From Prunus persica (Eukaryota; Streptophyta; Magnoliopsida; Rosales; Rosaceae): a stretch of DNA of 64,000 nt. Positions 12,879 to 24,144 of this stretch are shown one piece after another. The position numbers were made by a program, and so were the translations under genes. The stretch spans positions 13,499,507-13,563,506 of the forward strand of contig NC_034015.1 in the NCBI RefSeq assembly GCF_000346465.2. The letters are read 5' to 3'. Under the pieces are notes generated by a model that saw only the letters and a program-made list of their open reading frames with translations, was not told where the DNA came from and made no database searches. Numbering within the stretch: position 1 is the first letter of the stretch; the number at the start of each line of letters is the position of its first letter.

Positions 12879-15552
12879 TGACAGGACCCGCCCCTGAATT
12901 TCTCGAAGACCGAGGCGGACCCCGTCTTGATCCCGATATCATCCCGATGCTGGGCCCACCTACTAAATAATCGAGACTTTCTACCAAAATTTTGGCAGAG
13001 TCTCCCCTGCAATTTAAGCAATCCCAACAAAATTTATTCAACCTGCAACACACAGTAATACTAATCCCAACCAGCAGCATGCTTTCATACATACACAAGT
13101 CATACTAGAGTGGCCTCCGGCCTCACAAGTAAAATCTACCATGGCAATACAGAGCATCTACTGAATTTAGATTACAAGAACAGTTGAGTAGAAGAATTTA
13201 CACAGTTCCTAATTAGAAAGATGCACCGATTCCGCTTCGTACACCACTTGCACTTCCAAGAGCAACTACTGGCTGGGGGGCGCAAAACAGAAAACATGTG
13301 AGTGGACAAAAATCAGGTTTGCAGTTAAAAACAACATAGTAACCCCACCATGTAAAATAATGCTCAAGTCATGCAGGTTCACAATTCAATAAGAAATTAC
13401 TCAAAACATGCTTCAGTAAAACTCATCTAAAAACATCAGTTATCTCTTTCAAAAAGAACCCCATTCTCTCAAACTCACCACTCCTGTCAACTATTAAACA
13501 AACTCCAATTCCTTTCACACTCAACTATACATATTCAATAAATATACATATAAATATATATGTATAAATAACTATAAATAGCTATACGATATACTCATCA
13601 CACTACCTAGGTACCGGGGAAACAATCCAACTGGGGGATCGTTTGACTAGTCCGCAGGATTTCCAGGTGCTATCCTGCGTCTAGGGATGAGAGGTCCAAC
13701 CGGGGGACGAAACTCCAAAGCTCACACACCGGAACATCCAACGCCATGTGTAGCTTTCAAACTATGTCCTACGCGCGCAGACTGGATCATCACACACCGG
13801 AACATCCAACGCCATGGTGATGACCCTAAACTCTATACACAGTCTTTCCGTACGCCGGAACATCCAACGCCGCATACGGAAAGTGTCTCACTCGCCGGAA
13901 CATCCAACGCCGCGAGTGAGACTAGTAACTGGGGAAGGTACTTACGTAGTGTAATCCCACAACTCCTCTCTAATCACATTCTTCCATATCACCCTCCAAC
14001 AACCCAAATATCTCCTCTAAAAGAATACATATCAAAATATACTTCCCCACAATCTATACATGAAATACACTCTCAAAACCCAAAAGGCCAAACTCATAAT
14101 ATATTGCCAATTGCTATACACCCATCAAAATTAATCCATGCATATAATATATAAAATCCAGGAGCCATTAAAACATTATGCAAAATCTTTCATTAATTAA
14201 AACCAGGCATATGATTAAAACAAAGTCCACTCACAAGTATTCCCTCGCTGCCTGACTACGTCAAGGTCCTGCTTGCTGCGTGCGTGCAGTCGAAATACCT
14301 ATTTCGAAATATGAACCGTTAATTAATATAAAAACCACGTCTAAGCGGAAATTACAAATTAAATGCTTAACTCCCCAAATTCCCATACGTGCTCATTGAA
14401 GAATGTATCCTAAAGTCCGATTACAGGTTTAGGAAGCGTTCACGGTTATCGCTAACCCGCAAACTTTGCATCATTGAATCGGAACATCCGGGGTTCCGAT
14501 TTAGAATTCGTGAAGTCCCATACGGTCCTAGGAATACGTAGAACAACATATTTTAATTTGGGAAAGATCTAACAGTCGGAACCTATCGAACCCGGATAAC
14601 GCACAATATGCGAAAATCCGTTCAATAGCCAAACGACATCCGAATCGAGATCCGCGAATTCCTATGCGCTCGTGACAACCTAAGGATCTCATCGGGTCAA
14701 TTTACATCCTCACCAGACTCGCCCACGCGCCGCCACACGCGCCGGCAGCGCGTGGGTGTGCAGAGTAATTCCGGTGACGGAAAAACTCCACACCCGAGCT
14801 CACCCTTCCTACCCTAGCTTCTACTCGAGGTCAGGATCACTTCACTCAACTACGAGAAGCTCCAATTCGGCCGGCAACTGGCCGGAATTTCATTTTGAAA
14901 TTCGGCCCAAAACCTAGGTTTCCAAATCGATTTCTACCCAGCAAATCAATCCAAACCTATACAACCACCGGCTAGAACTCGAAAAATGGATGAGAAACCA
15001 TACCTCACCCGTCTGAAATAGTGATCGGAGGAGAGAGAACGAGCGACTGTAAGTTCAGACAAGAATCGGCCTGAAATCTGTGTTTTCCGGCGACGAGGCG
15101 GCGGCTGACGGCTGGAGATGGGTCGGGGAACGTCGGCGAGGTCTGGCCGGTTGTTTCGGGTCCGGTCTCGGGGCTGGCCGCGGTTTGTGGCGGCAGCTCT
15201 GCGAATTGCAGATCGGAGGAGGAAGAGAGACGCGGGAGAGAGAGAGAATCGGGAGAAAGAGAGAGAGCGGGATAAAACTGGAAAAATCTGATTTTTACCC
15301 TAACCCTTTTCAAAATATTTACAAGTTTGCCACTGACACTATTTTGCCCGTAACTTTTTCGTTACAACCCCGATTCAAGCCTACCGCATGTCTACGAATT
15401 CGTCTCGGTACCAACTACCCAGAAATACCACTCGTGGTCCCATAATCCTTCCGAAGAAGAAAGTGACCGATTTACCCCTATCTCATGGGTAAATTCGAAA
15501 TTTTATATAAATTGATTAAAATAAACATTTAAATTGGAGTCGGGGTGTTACA
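12879..15552 (-). mobile_element. Solo LTR (2674 bp), copy 2 of 4
   Basis: On the minus strand it runs TGTAACACCCCGACTCC...CGGGTCCTGTCA, with TG...CA ends and perfect 5-bp target duplications CAGAG at 12874-12878 and 15553-15557. It has no internal domain, primer-binding site or second LTR, so it is best read as a solo LTR left by recombination of a large LTR retrotransposon. It inserted next to or inside the downstream part of the Copia remnant that follows. The 13605-13925 segment is a cluster of hairpins. Confidence 0.9.
13605..13925. repeat. Hairpin cluster within solo LTR copy 2
   Basis: Four successive hairpins share the loop CCGGAACATCCAACGCC (13729, 13797, 13855, 13895) but have different stems. 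The arms are AAAGCTCACACA/TGTGTAGCTTT, GGATCATCAC/GGTGATGACC, CTTTCCGTACG/GCATACGGAAAG and GTCTCACTCG/CGAGTGAGAC. A fifth, with a different loop, has arms CGCAGGAT (13653-13660) and ATCCTGCG (13672-13679). The loop is the complement of the one in the LTR copies at 22.4 and 47 kb. Confidence 0.85.
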
Positions 15553-18480
15553 CAGAGGGTGCTGCAAAATATGACAAAATAATAGGCAAAACAGCTATGT
15601 CATAAATGTTGGAATATTAGGTACTGATTTGGATTTTAGGGAGAAGATGGAAGGAGATGAAAGAAGGAGCTAGAAAAATTGTTTCTGAAAAATCATATAA
15701 GCTGATGTGCTAATAGCTCAGTTATTTCTTTTCTTTTATCAAACGATTTACGTCAGGAAAGGTACAAAATGATCTGCCAATGTGTGTATGACACTTGGCT
15801 CTTTCCTATAGGTATTTCAGCCACAAAATCTCAACCATTCAAGTGATCTAAGCTATAACTTAGTCACCACCAGCTGTAATAGTAATAGTAAATTAGTAAC
15901 AAACAATTTACACATCAACACTCTCTTCTAAATGTTTTACTGATTTTACTCCAAGTAACTCCCTTAGATAGCAAAACCTTTCCCTTGGCAATGCCTTTGT
16001 GAAGATGTCTGCATTTTGATCTTGACCTCTGCAATATATTAGATCCAGCACTCCTTCTTGAATTGCATCTCTGATGAAATGAAACTTTCTTCCTATGTGC
16101 TTTGATCTTTGATGAAACACCGGATTCTTAGACATAGCTATAGCAGAAGTATTGTCACACATAATTGGTGTAGCTTCTAGTTGTTCCTCTCCAAAATCAC
16201 ACATCACAAATCTTAGCCAGATCTCCTGAGTTGTTGCTTCAGCATCACTTACATATTCAGCCTCTGCAGTTGATAAAGCAACACTACTTTGCTTTACTGA
16301 GTCCTAAGAAAATGCACCACTGCCAAATGAAAAAGCATACCCAGATGTGCTTCCTTTGAACCACTCCAATCACTATCACAAAATCCAATCAACATAGCTG
16401 ATTTTCCTGACTCATATTGATCAATACCAAAGTCCAGAGTTCCTTGTACATACCACAGTATTCTTCTTGCAGCTCCAAAATGCTTCTTTGAAGGACCATG
16501 CATAAATCTAGCAAGCAAACTAGCTGAATACATGATGTTAGGCTTAGTTGCTGTTAGATACAGTAAGCTCCCAACTATTTTCCTTAGGTCTCCTCATCTG
16601 CAAGTTCACATTCATCTTCTCTTTTAAGCTTTTCAGTTGGAACCAGTGGTGTGCTAACTGGTTTGCAGTCCTTCAAGGCAAATTTATTCAGCAGAGTCTT
16701 GGCATATTTCTGTTGGTGAATGAAAATTCCCCCTTCTTTCTGGATTACTCCCATCCCAAGGAAGTGATGCAACAAGCCAAGATCAGTCATCTCGTACTTG
16801 TTCTTTATATCCTCCTTGAACTCTTTCAACATCTCACTGCAACTTCCATTGTAAACAGTATCATCTACATATATTGACACAATAACTGTACTCATACCTT
16901 CTTTGATCTTCACATATAATGTAGCTTCACTTATGCTTCTTTGAAATTCACACTTGAGTGGATGGGTGTCAATTTCACCATACCAAGCCCTTGGTGCTTG
17001 CTTCAAGCCATAGAGAGCCTTTATTAACTTATAGACTTTATCTTTTGCACCCTTAACTTCAAATCCTTCAGGTTGCTCAATGTAGACTTCCTCTTTCAAC
17101 ACTCTATTTAGAAATGCTGATTTCACATCCAATTGGAAAATTTTCCATTTTTTTGAGCTGCAGTGCAATGAGGGTTCTAATTATATCCAACCTTGCTACT
17201 AGAGCAAAGGTTTTGTTGAAATCAACCTCAGGCTTCTGTGTGTATCCCTTAGCTACAAGCCTTGCCTTGTGCTTTTGGATAGAACCATCAAGATTCAGCT
17301 TTGTCTTGAAGATCCATCTCACACCCACAACTGGTTTGTTACCATGTCTTTCAACCATCTCCCACGTAGAATCCTTTTCTATCATTGAGTTCTCTTCCCT
17401 CATAACTTGATTCCATGCCTCATCTTGAGTTGCTTCAGCAAAGCTTTCAGGTTCCTCAATCCTTACTTTATACTGTGCAAAAAATTCATTTAAGCTCCTC
17501 TACTTCAAGGATGTGTGATCATAGGGCTCAGATGTTTCAATTTCATTTGGTCTCAGTGAAGCTTGTCTCCTCTCTTGGGCGGAGGTAGTGACAGCATTTG
17601 GTGATGATCTGACACTTGGTGATTCTAGAGTTTGATTAGGTGATTCAAACTCCTCCTCACCTTTAGTTATTCTTGATTCCTCACTACTATCCCAAGGAAT
17701 TGACACGTGCAGCTCATCATTTACTTCCCAATTCCACAGAGTTTTCTCATCAAATATCACACTCCTTTACACTATTACCTTTTGAGTTCTCATATTAAAC
17801 ACCTTATACCTTTTCTCACAAGTTCCATACCCAACAAAGACTCTATTCTCACCAGTTTCTTCTTGTTTATGCCTAAGTTGGGATGGAATATGAGTATAGC
17901 AGAGAGAACCAAATATTCTCAAATGCTTTACTCCAGGGTTTCTTCCACTGAATGCTTCAAAAAAGGTTTTATTCTTAAGAGCACTTATAGGGCACCTATT
18001 GAGAATATAGATTGCAGTGTTAACTGCTTCTCCCCAAAACTTGATTGACATTCTCTTTTCATAAAGCATTGTCCAATCCATATCCACAATGGTCTTATTC
18101 TTCCTCTATGCAACTCCATTTTTTTTAGGAGAATAAGCACTATTAATTGCCTTTCAAGCCCCAAGTCTTCACAAAACTTACTGAATTCAGTTGAAGTGTA
18201 TTCACCTCTTCTGTCTTTTCTTAACTTCTTGATCTGAAACCTACTTTGCAAATCCACCATGGCCTTGAATCTTTTGAATACTGAAAATACACTTGATTTG
18301 TGTTGCAAGAAGAACACCCAACACATCCTTGTATGATCATCAATGTATGCTAGGAAATATCTATTTCCTCCAATTATAGTGACATGCATCGGCCCACACA
18401 CATCTGAGTGAATCAACTCCAATGTTTGTGAAGCTCTCCACACTTCATTTTTGTCAAATGCTTCATTGTCAATTTTCGTT
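15553..18480 (-). pseudogene. Ty1/copia polyprotein remnant (integrase, RT, RNase H)
   Basis: Read on the minus strand from 18443, pieces occur in Copia order. They are the integrase core (LELIHSDVCGPM...YFLAYIDDHTRMCWVFFL), the integrase C-terminal side (18087-17767, GYGTCEKRYKVF), reverse transcriptase (17403-16584, with WIFKTKLN, ARLVAKGYTQ, LDVKSAFLN and the catalytic IYVDD), then RNase H (16207-15908, CDNTSAIAMSKNPVFHQRSKHI). Frame changes and stops separate the pieces, and gag and protease are absent, so it is dead. The start of a 3' LTR may lie near 15906 (TGTTGATGTGTAAATTG on the minus strand). No intact LTR pair was found. Confidence 0.85.
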
Positions 18481-19513
18481 CGGCAGAAATTGGTTCTTTT
18501 CTATAGAGAGCAATTTTCAGTAGTTAAAAATTGGTCTTTAGAAAGAGTTGTGTATGTATTATTGTTGATGCACTCAAGTTTCTTTATATAATGGCCTTGA
18601 CCTAGCTTGGCCTATAAATTAAGAAGCTTCACTTTTGGGCCTAGTAAAAGGACCCAAATTATTTAAAAAAACCAACCCATACCCCATTTACGACACACCA
18701 AATATGTCTCGAAAATCCCATAAATTACAAACTGCCGCCAAGAAGCCCAAATCCAATTTTCACAAAAATAAAACCAACAACACTCAAAAGAAACAAATAA
18801 TAATAATAATAATAATAAAAGCAGACCATAAACGCGACCTAAGGACTCATGCCCGTCTCCCTAACCTCTGCAAAAAAACCTCCAAAAACTACCATGCCCT
18901 CCACAAAGATTGAAGCCGCACCTCTAAAGTAAAATGCAAAAGCATCACGAAAGTGACAATCTTTTAAATATATTCAAATAGCCGCACCTCTAACTATAAT
19001 ATATTCAAATAGTATAGCCACGCGGCTAGACTGGGTGATAATCTTTTAATATATATTGGCATCCCTTTTTTTTTTTTCCCTAATTTTTTTCCCCGATTAT
19101 TTTCATTTATGATAAGATTAGTTTAGAGCATTATCCGAATCTTTATTGTCCCATTTTGATTTTTTACTTTTCCAGAGTTATTACCAATATAAAGAATTTA
19201 GCCTTTTCTCATTTAATACTCCTATTATACACGTACATATGTATTTTTCAATAAAACTTTCGTTTTCAATACACATCTTAAAGACTAGGTAAAATACACA
19301 TTTTTTTTAAAACAAACAATGCACATATTATACACTTACATACATATTTTTCATGTTTAATACACGTATTTTTTATAAATTTTTTAATAATACACACAAA
19401 ATTCACATATAATACACACATGTATTCTTAAATAGAAAGACAAGAAGAACATACACCCCATAATAAAAAAGACTAATATCTCAGAATCTACATCATTATA
19501 TTAACTAAAATTA
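18481..19513. other. Intergenic, with repeated promoter block and one GCCG palindrome
   Basis: 18485-18720 repeats the block at 12250-12450. At 19012-19031 there is a single copy of the 20-bp palindrome found in bulk at 58.9-60.4 kb (GTATAGCCACGCGGCTAGAC). 19230-19430 is AT-rich with many ACACA/ATACAC motifs. No gene seen. Confidence 0.5.
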
Positions 19514-20656
19514 TCAGATTTTTTTAACTTTAGAACACTTTCCGACAAATAAAATATGTAAATGGTGAACTTGCAGGCTTGCAGCATAATTATGTGAAGT
19601 ACATAGTTCACCTTTTAAACAATTCAAATTGCAAAATATATCGTTTTTACCAAAACGTGTTGAGAATAGTGTCAATTTTACCTTCGCGGTTTTCTCGTTT
19701 ATGGTAAGAACTTTGCCCAGCATAGACTGCAAAGAAACTCAAAGACCTTATCAAATTTAATTTCCCTAGTATTCAAGAAAATCTCAACTTTTCCAAACTC
19801 ATTAATTTCCCAAGATTCGGACTATTCCTCAAACTGCCTTCCCATTGCAAATTTTTAAGATTTGGCACAAAAATCTTCAACGATATTCTGTTTACTGATG
19901 AATAGGTGTTCTCGTTCCAGTGTATATCTATACTTTCAAGTTTCTTTCCAGAGATGTTGAGCTGAACAGGGTTATAATCATCAACCCAACCAACAAAGGA
20001 TTCTAAAGAAGAACTTTCAACTGTGATGTTTTGTATTCCTCGAATCCAAATAAGCTGTAATTCCTCAAGGAATTTGCAGCACCGTGAGATCCATTTGAAA
20101 AACCTCTTATCTACTATTTTAACTTGTGTCAGTTTCAAGCAATGGAGATTAGTTGAAGAGGATAAAGAGGGCTTCAAGAATAACCCCATTCAATCGCACT
20201 GACAAAGAGCGCAAAGACTGAGAAAGAAAGACACGGGATGGTAATGCAAGGGCCACACCATCTGAGAAATGAAGATCAAGCTCTTCAACATTACACTTTA
20301 CTGCATTAAGAATCCAGCTGATCACTCGAAAATGCTCATCAGAAAACATTCTTACAGCTTCGGCTGTAAAGAAGCTCCATTTAATGCTGAAAACTTGCAT
20401 CCCATGATCACCACGATAAAACAAGTACCTATCCAAAGAGCTCATCAATCTCACTCGCTTCTGGTTGGTTGTTCTATATGGTAGGAAACTTAAATTGAAA
20501 CTCACAGAAGGAACTGATAGATGAAATAGCCTGCATCTTTTCGACACGGTGAGCAACTTCGTCTGGAAGATTGCTAAATCTGTCTATTGCATTTTGCGTG
20601 GTAGAGCCTTGAGCTTCACAACTTACAGATACCTGTAACTGACGCTTACGCCCCAT
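19514..20656 (-). pseudogene. F-box/LRR gene copy 3, decayed
   Basis: Starts MGRKRQLQVSV and contains DRFSNLPDEVAH, the first half of the F-box. The following 15-20 residues are deleted with a frame change, and homology resumes at VSKRCRLFHLSVPSVSF (20556 downward). A second 1-nt change follows LNGVILEA near 20180, after which 20189-19773 reads KPSLSSSTNLHCLKLTQVKI...LQWEGSLRNSPNLGKL. A stop follows LEKLRFS, and 19732-19514 carries further shifted remnants. No FBD exon was found. Solo LTR copy 3 lies 240 bp upstream of its start. Confidence 0.8.
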
Positions 20657-20896
20657 GATTGATAGGGACTGTTGAAGGCAGTGGTGGAGCTACAAGAGAT
20701 ATCCTTCCCCTGCAACCAACTTTTGCAACCACTTCTCACTATAACCAGCTAATTATATATATATATATATATATACCCATACATACACAAGAAATTAGAA
20801 CGCCCAATTAGACTTTGCAGCCAAGCAAGATTCCAAATACCCAAATTAAAATCTTACACTATCTCAATCAACTCAACTCATTTTCAAAAATGAATG

Positions 20897-21169
20897 TGTA
20901 ACACCCCGACTACAAACTAAACCCCTTATTTTAATTATTCAATAATTTAAGGGAAATTACAAATTTACCCTTGAAATAAGGGCATTTTGGTCATATTTTA
21001 ACCGGAGAGATTTTAGGGCAGTGACTAGTATTTTTGGATAGGTCATACTGAGACGAGTTCATAGACACGTAGTGGGCTCGAATCGGAATTATAACGAGAG
21101 AGATATGGTCAAAAGAAACCCAGTGGCACAATCGTAATTATTTTGAAATGGAATTTTTATAAAAAATCA

Positions 21170-21206
<37 letters not shown>

Positions 21207-23297
21207 GTAACTCCGGCCACCGGCCACGGCTGTGGACGGGGCCGGTACCAAAATGACCGGGGCGTCGTCCTCTTCCAGCCCCAGCAGACTTCCGCCTCCA
21301 GCCGCTGTGGTTTCGCCGAAAAATGGAGAAGAAGTGGCCGGCGTCGTCCGATCTTCGCCGCCGTCGATCTCCCTCCTCCGGCCACCGATTCCGACGAGCA
21401 AGGTATGGTTTCTCACCTACTTTTCATGCTCTAACTGCTTGTTGGGTAGGATTGGATCGATTCTTAGCGTAGCCAATTCGATTTTCGAATTGAAATTCGG
21501 CCGATTTTGGGATCGCGATTCCGGCCACTTCCGGTCAGTTTTTGGGGTAGGTCCAAGAACAAAAGTGGCTCCAAATAGGGTGTTATACCTAGGGTAGGAG
21601 TTTGGAGCCGTGGTTTTGAGATTTTCCGGTGAAGCTTTATCGCTTTGGGCACCCACGCGCTGCCAGCGCATGCGGCGGTGCGTGGGCACTGTAGAAAAAG
21701 TGGCACTGTGTCTCGATGAGATCCTTAGGTTGTCACGAGAGCGTAGGATTTCGCGGATCTCAATTCGGACATCGTTTGACTATCGAACGGATATCGCCTA
21801 TTGTGCGTTATCCGGGTTCGATAGGTTGGGACAGTTGGATAGTCCCAAATTTAGTATATGTTAATCTAGGTATTTCTAGGATCGTGCAGGAATTCACGGA
21901 TCGTGTAGGAATTCACGGATCGTGAATCGAAGCCTCGGATGTTCCGAATAAATAATTTAAAATTTATATTTTATATTAACCGTCAGATCGTGCGATCGTG
22001 AGCGATCCGACAGTCCGATCTGAACCAAACTTGCAGGACGAGTGTCCTATACCTTGTAAAACCCATAGGGACTTTCGGATCGGAAATTGGAGGTCGTGGG
22101 CTCCGCAGGTCCGTTTGACCAGGGTTAGGGTAGTTTGACCCTTGGTTGACCGTGAGTCTCCCGGAGTAATCTCACCTTTCCAGGGGGATTATCGGGTGCT
22201 AGACTATTGTGGAGGGTTACACAATATTACAATTAATATATATTATTGTAATTATATATGTTTGTACAAGGGTACAAAAGAGTCTAGAATGTCAGTTTGG
22301 AGTGCTATAAGCACTACCTTAGGTACCTCCCCGGATTTTGGTTACACTACAAGTACCACCAAGTGAAAATTAGGTCTCACGTGGCGTAGGTTATCCGGCG
22401 TTGGGACAGGCCCCATATGTGGCGTTGGTTGTACCGGCGTATGGGGAGATATGTGATTTTATGTTGAGGTCGCACGTGGCGTAGGTTATCCGGCGTGTCG
22501 ACAGACCCCATACGTGGCGTTGGTTGTACCGGCGTATGGGGAGATATGTGATATGATGCGCAGGTCTCATGTGGCGTAGGTTATTCGGCGTTGAGACAGA
22601 CCCCATACGTGGCGTTGGTTGTACCGGCGTATGGGGAGATATTGTGACAGTATGGTATGGTCGCACGTGGCGTAGGTTATCCGGCATGTTGACAGACCCC
22701 ATACGTAGCGTTGGTTGTACCGGCGTATGGGGAGATATTGTGATAGTATGGTATGGTCGCACGTGGCGTAGGTTATCCGGCTTGTTGACAGGCCCCATAC
22801 GTGGCGTTGGTTGTACCGGCGTATGGGGAGATTATGTGAAATACAGAGAAATGAAATAAGGTATCGCCTATGTGTGGAATTAGGTTTTATGGAAGAACTA
22901 CGTGTGGCTTGATCTCTCAAGGAGGGTATGTAGGCAGCCTAAGGTTATTGGGTTCAGCCGCAAACTAAATGTTAGTCATAATTTACATTTGAATTGTTGC
23001 CTTGTTTAAGGCATAAATTGTTTTGTTAGCGTGCTTGGTAGTTGAGAATTTTAGGAAGGCCGAAGGCCGTATATATGAATTGCATGAAATTATATTGTGC
23101 ATGCTGCCAGTTGTGGATATTAAATGCGTTTTTATGCAGGTTGAAATTTTGAGAAATGTCCAAATTATAGGGGAGACTCTGCCGAAATTTTGGCAGGAAG
23201 TCTCGGTCTTTGGTAAGTGGGCCTGGCATCGGGGTGGTGTCAGAAATTCCAAAGGATTCGTCTCGGGTTTTGAAAAAATTCGAAGCGGGTCCTTTCA
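20897..23297 (+). mobile_element. Solo LTR (2401 bp), copy 3 of 4
   Basis: TGTAACACCCCGACTAC...GCGGGTCCTTTCA with perfect 5-bp target duplications GAATG at 20892-20896 and 23298-23302. No internal retrotransposon domain. It includes a (CT)n microsatellite (about 21173-21202) and a five-unit tandem array (22376-22845). Open frames on both strands within it are products of the array and the CT repeat. It lies upstream of F-box copy 3 and may have replaced or separated its promoter. Confidence 0.92.
22376..22845. repeat. Tandem array, five units of about 95 bp, hairpin-forming
   Basis: The marker GTACCGGCGTATGGGG begins at 22431, 22525, 22621, 22717 and 22813 (spacing 94-96 bp). Each unit has two related halves, CGTGGCGTAGGTTATCCGGCG and CGTGGCGTTGGTTGTACCGG. 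The second half is enclosed by the stem CCCCATACG/CGTATGGGG in most units. Confidence 0.9.
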
Positions 23298-24144
23298 GAA
23301 TGTGTACAATTTGACAGCTATCGAACTTGAAATGAGAGATTTTGCAAAAATAGTATGTTAAGTAAACAATCACTTACAGGTGGTGGTGGTGGCCAAAACA
23401 GTTTTTTCTTCCACAATGGCGTCTCACTTTTAAAGCTCGAAATGACCTCTGTTCGCCAACAGAATAAATCTATCTAAGGGTAATCAAGCCGTATTTTTGT
23501 ATATAATATATAGTTGTCCGGGTGTTTGTACTAATTTACTAAAAATTTAAAACGAAAGGGAAATAAAGGGTTCAGGGTGTTTGTGCTAAACCCTAAATAA
23601 ACTTGACCATCTGAAAAATATAAGGAATTGGAAATTTTCAATATGTTGACTCTTTCTTGAATTGTCAGTTGATACTAGTTCATGAAAGATTTCTTATTCT
23701 GACCAAAAACAAAAAAACAAAAAAAAAAATCTCAATTCTATATATAAAATGTTAAGCACAAACAACAAAAGGAAAAATACAAAACAAGAAGTCGGATTGA
23801 ACAGAAATCTCAATACTATATATAAATGTTAAGCAGAAACAAAAAAAGGAAAAACACAAAACAAGAAGTTGGATTGAACAGAAATCTCAATACCAAATCC
23901 ACTTGATTATTACAATATTTGACACATGAGCAAATTGAGTGACCAATTGCAAACTCACAGCTTTATGGTGAGGTTGGTGGCCTCAATTTTACTGCTCCAG
24001 AAAATATTGAAAATCAAATCTATAAACTAAAATGAAGTCAACTGAACACCACAGAGTAGCAGTAAACTAAACACAAGAGTTCAATGTAATCTAAATAGAA
24101 ATGCCAACATGTATCAAACAATCCCATGACAAAGTTGTTACAGA
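23298..24144. other. Intergenic between solo LTR copy 3 and the intact F-box gene
   Basis: No gene. 23302-23400 continues the former upstream region of F-box copy 3 (homologous to 11540-12240). 23735-23890 holds a near-perfect tandem duplication of about 88 bp (CTCAAT...ATATATAAA...GTTAAGCA repeated twice). The rest is the 3' flank of the F-box gene. Confidence 0.5.

Noticed and set aside
13720..13925. CRISPR-like appearance: regular repeats of CCGGAACATCCAACGCC with differing sequence between
   Set aside because: The sequence between repeats is the paired stems of hairpins, not spacers. The DNA is plant nuclear with introns, and no cas genes exist. The repeats lie inside an LTR with a target duplication.
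15005..15445. Open frames in solo LTR copy 2 and the matching 431-1031 region
   Set aside because: Frames are not conserved between the two homologous LTR copies and have no family resemblance.
22391..22920. Long open frames with repeated HTPVQPTPRMG-like peptides on both strands (also 47021-47689)
   Set aside because: They are translations of the 95-bp hairpin array in solo LTRs; all frames stay open because of repeat composition, and no start, splice or homologue supports a protein.
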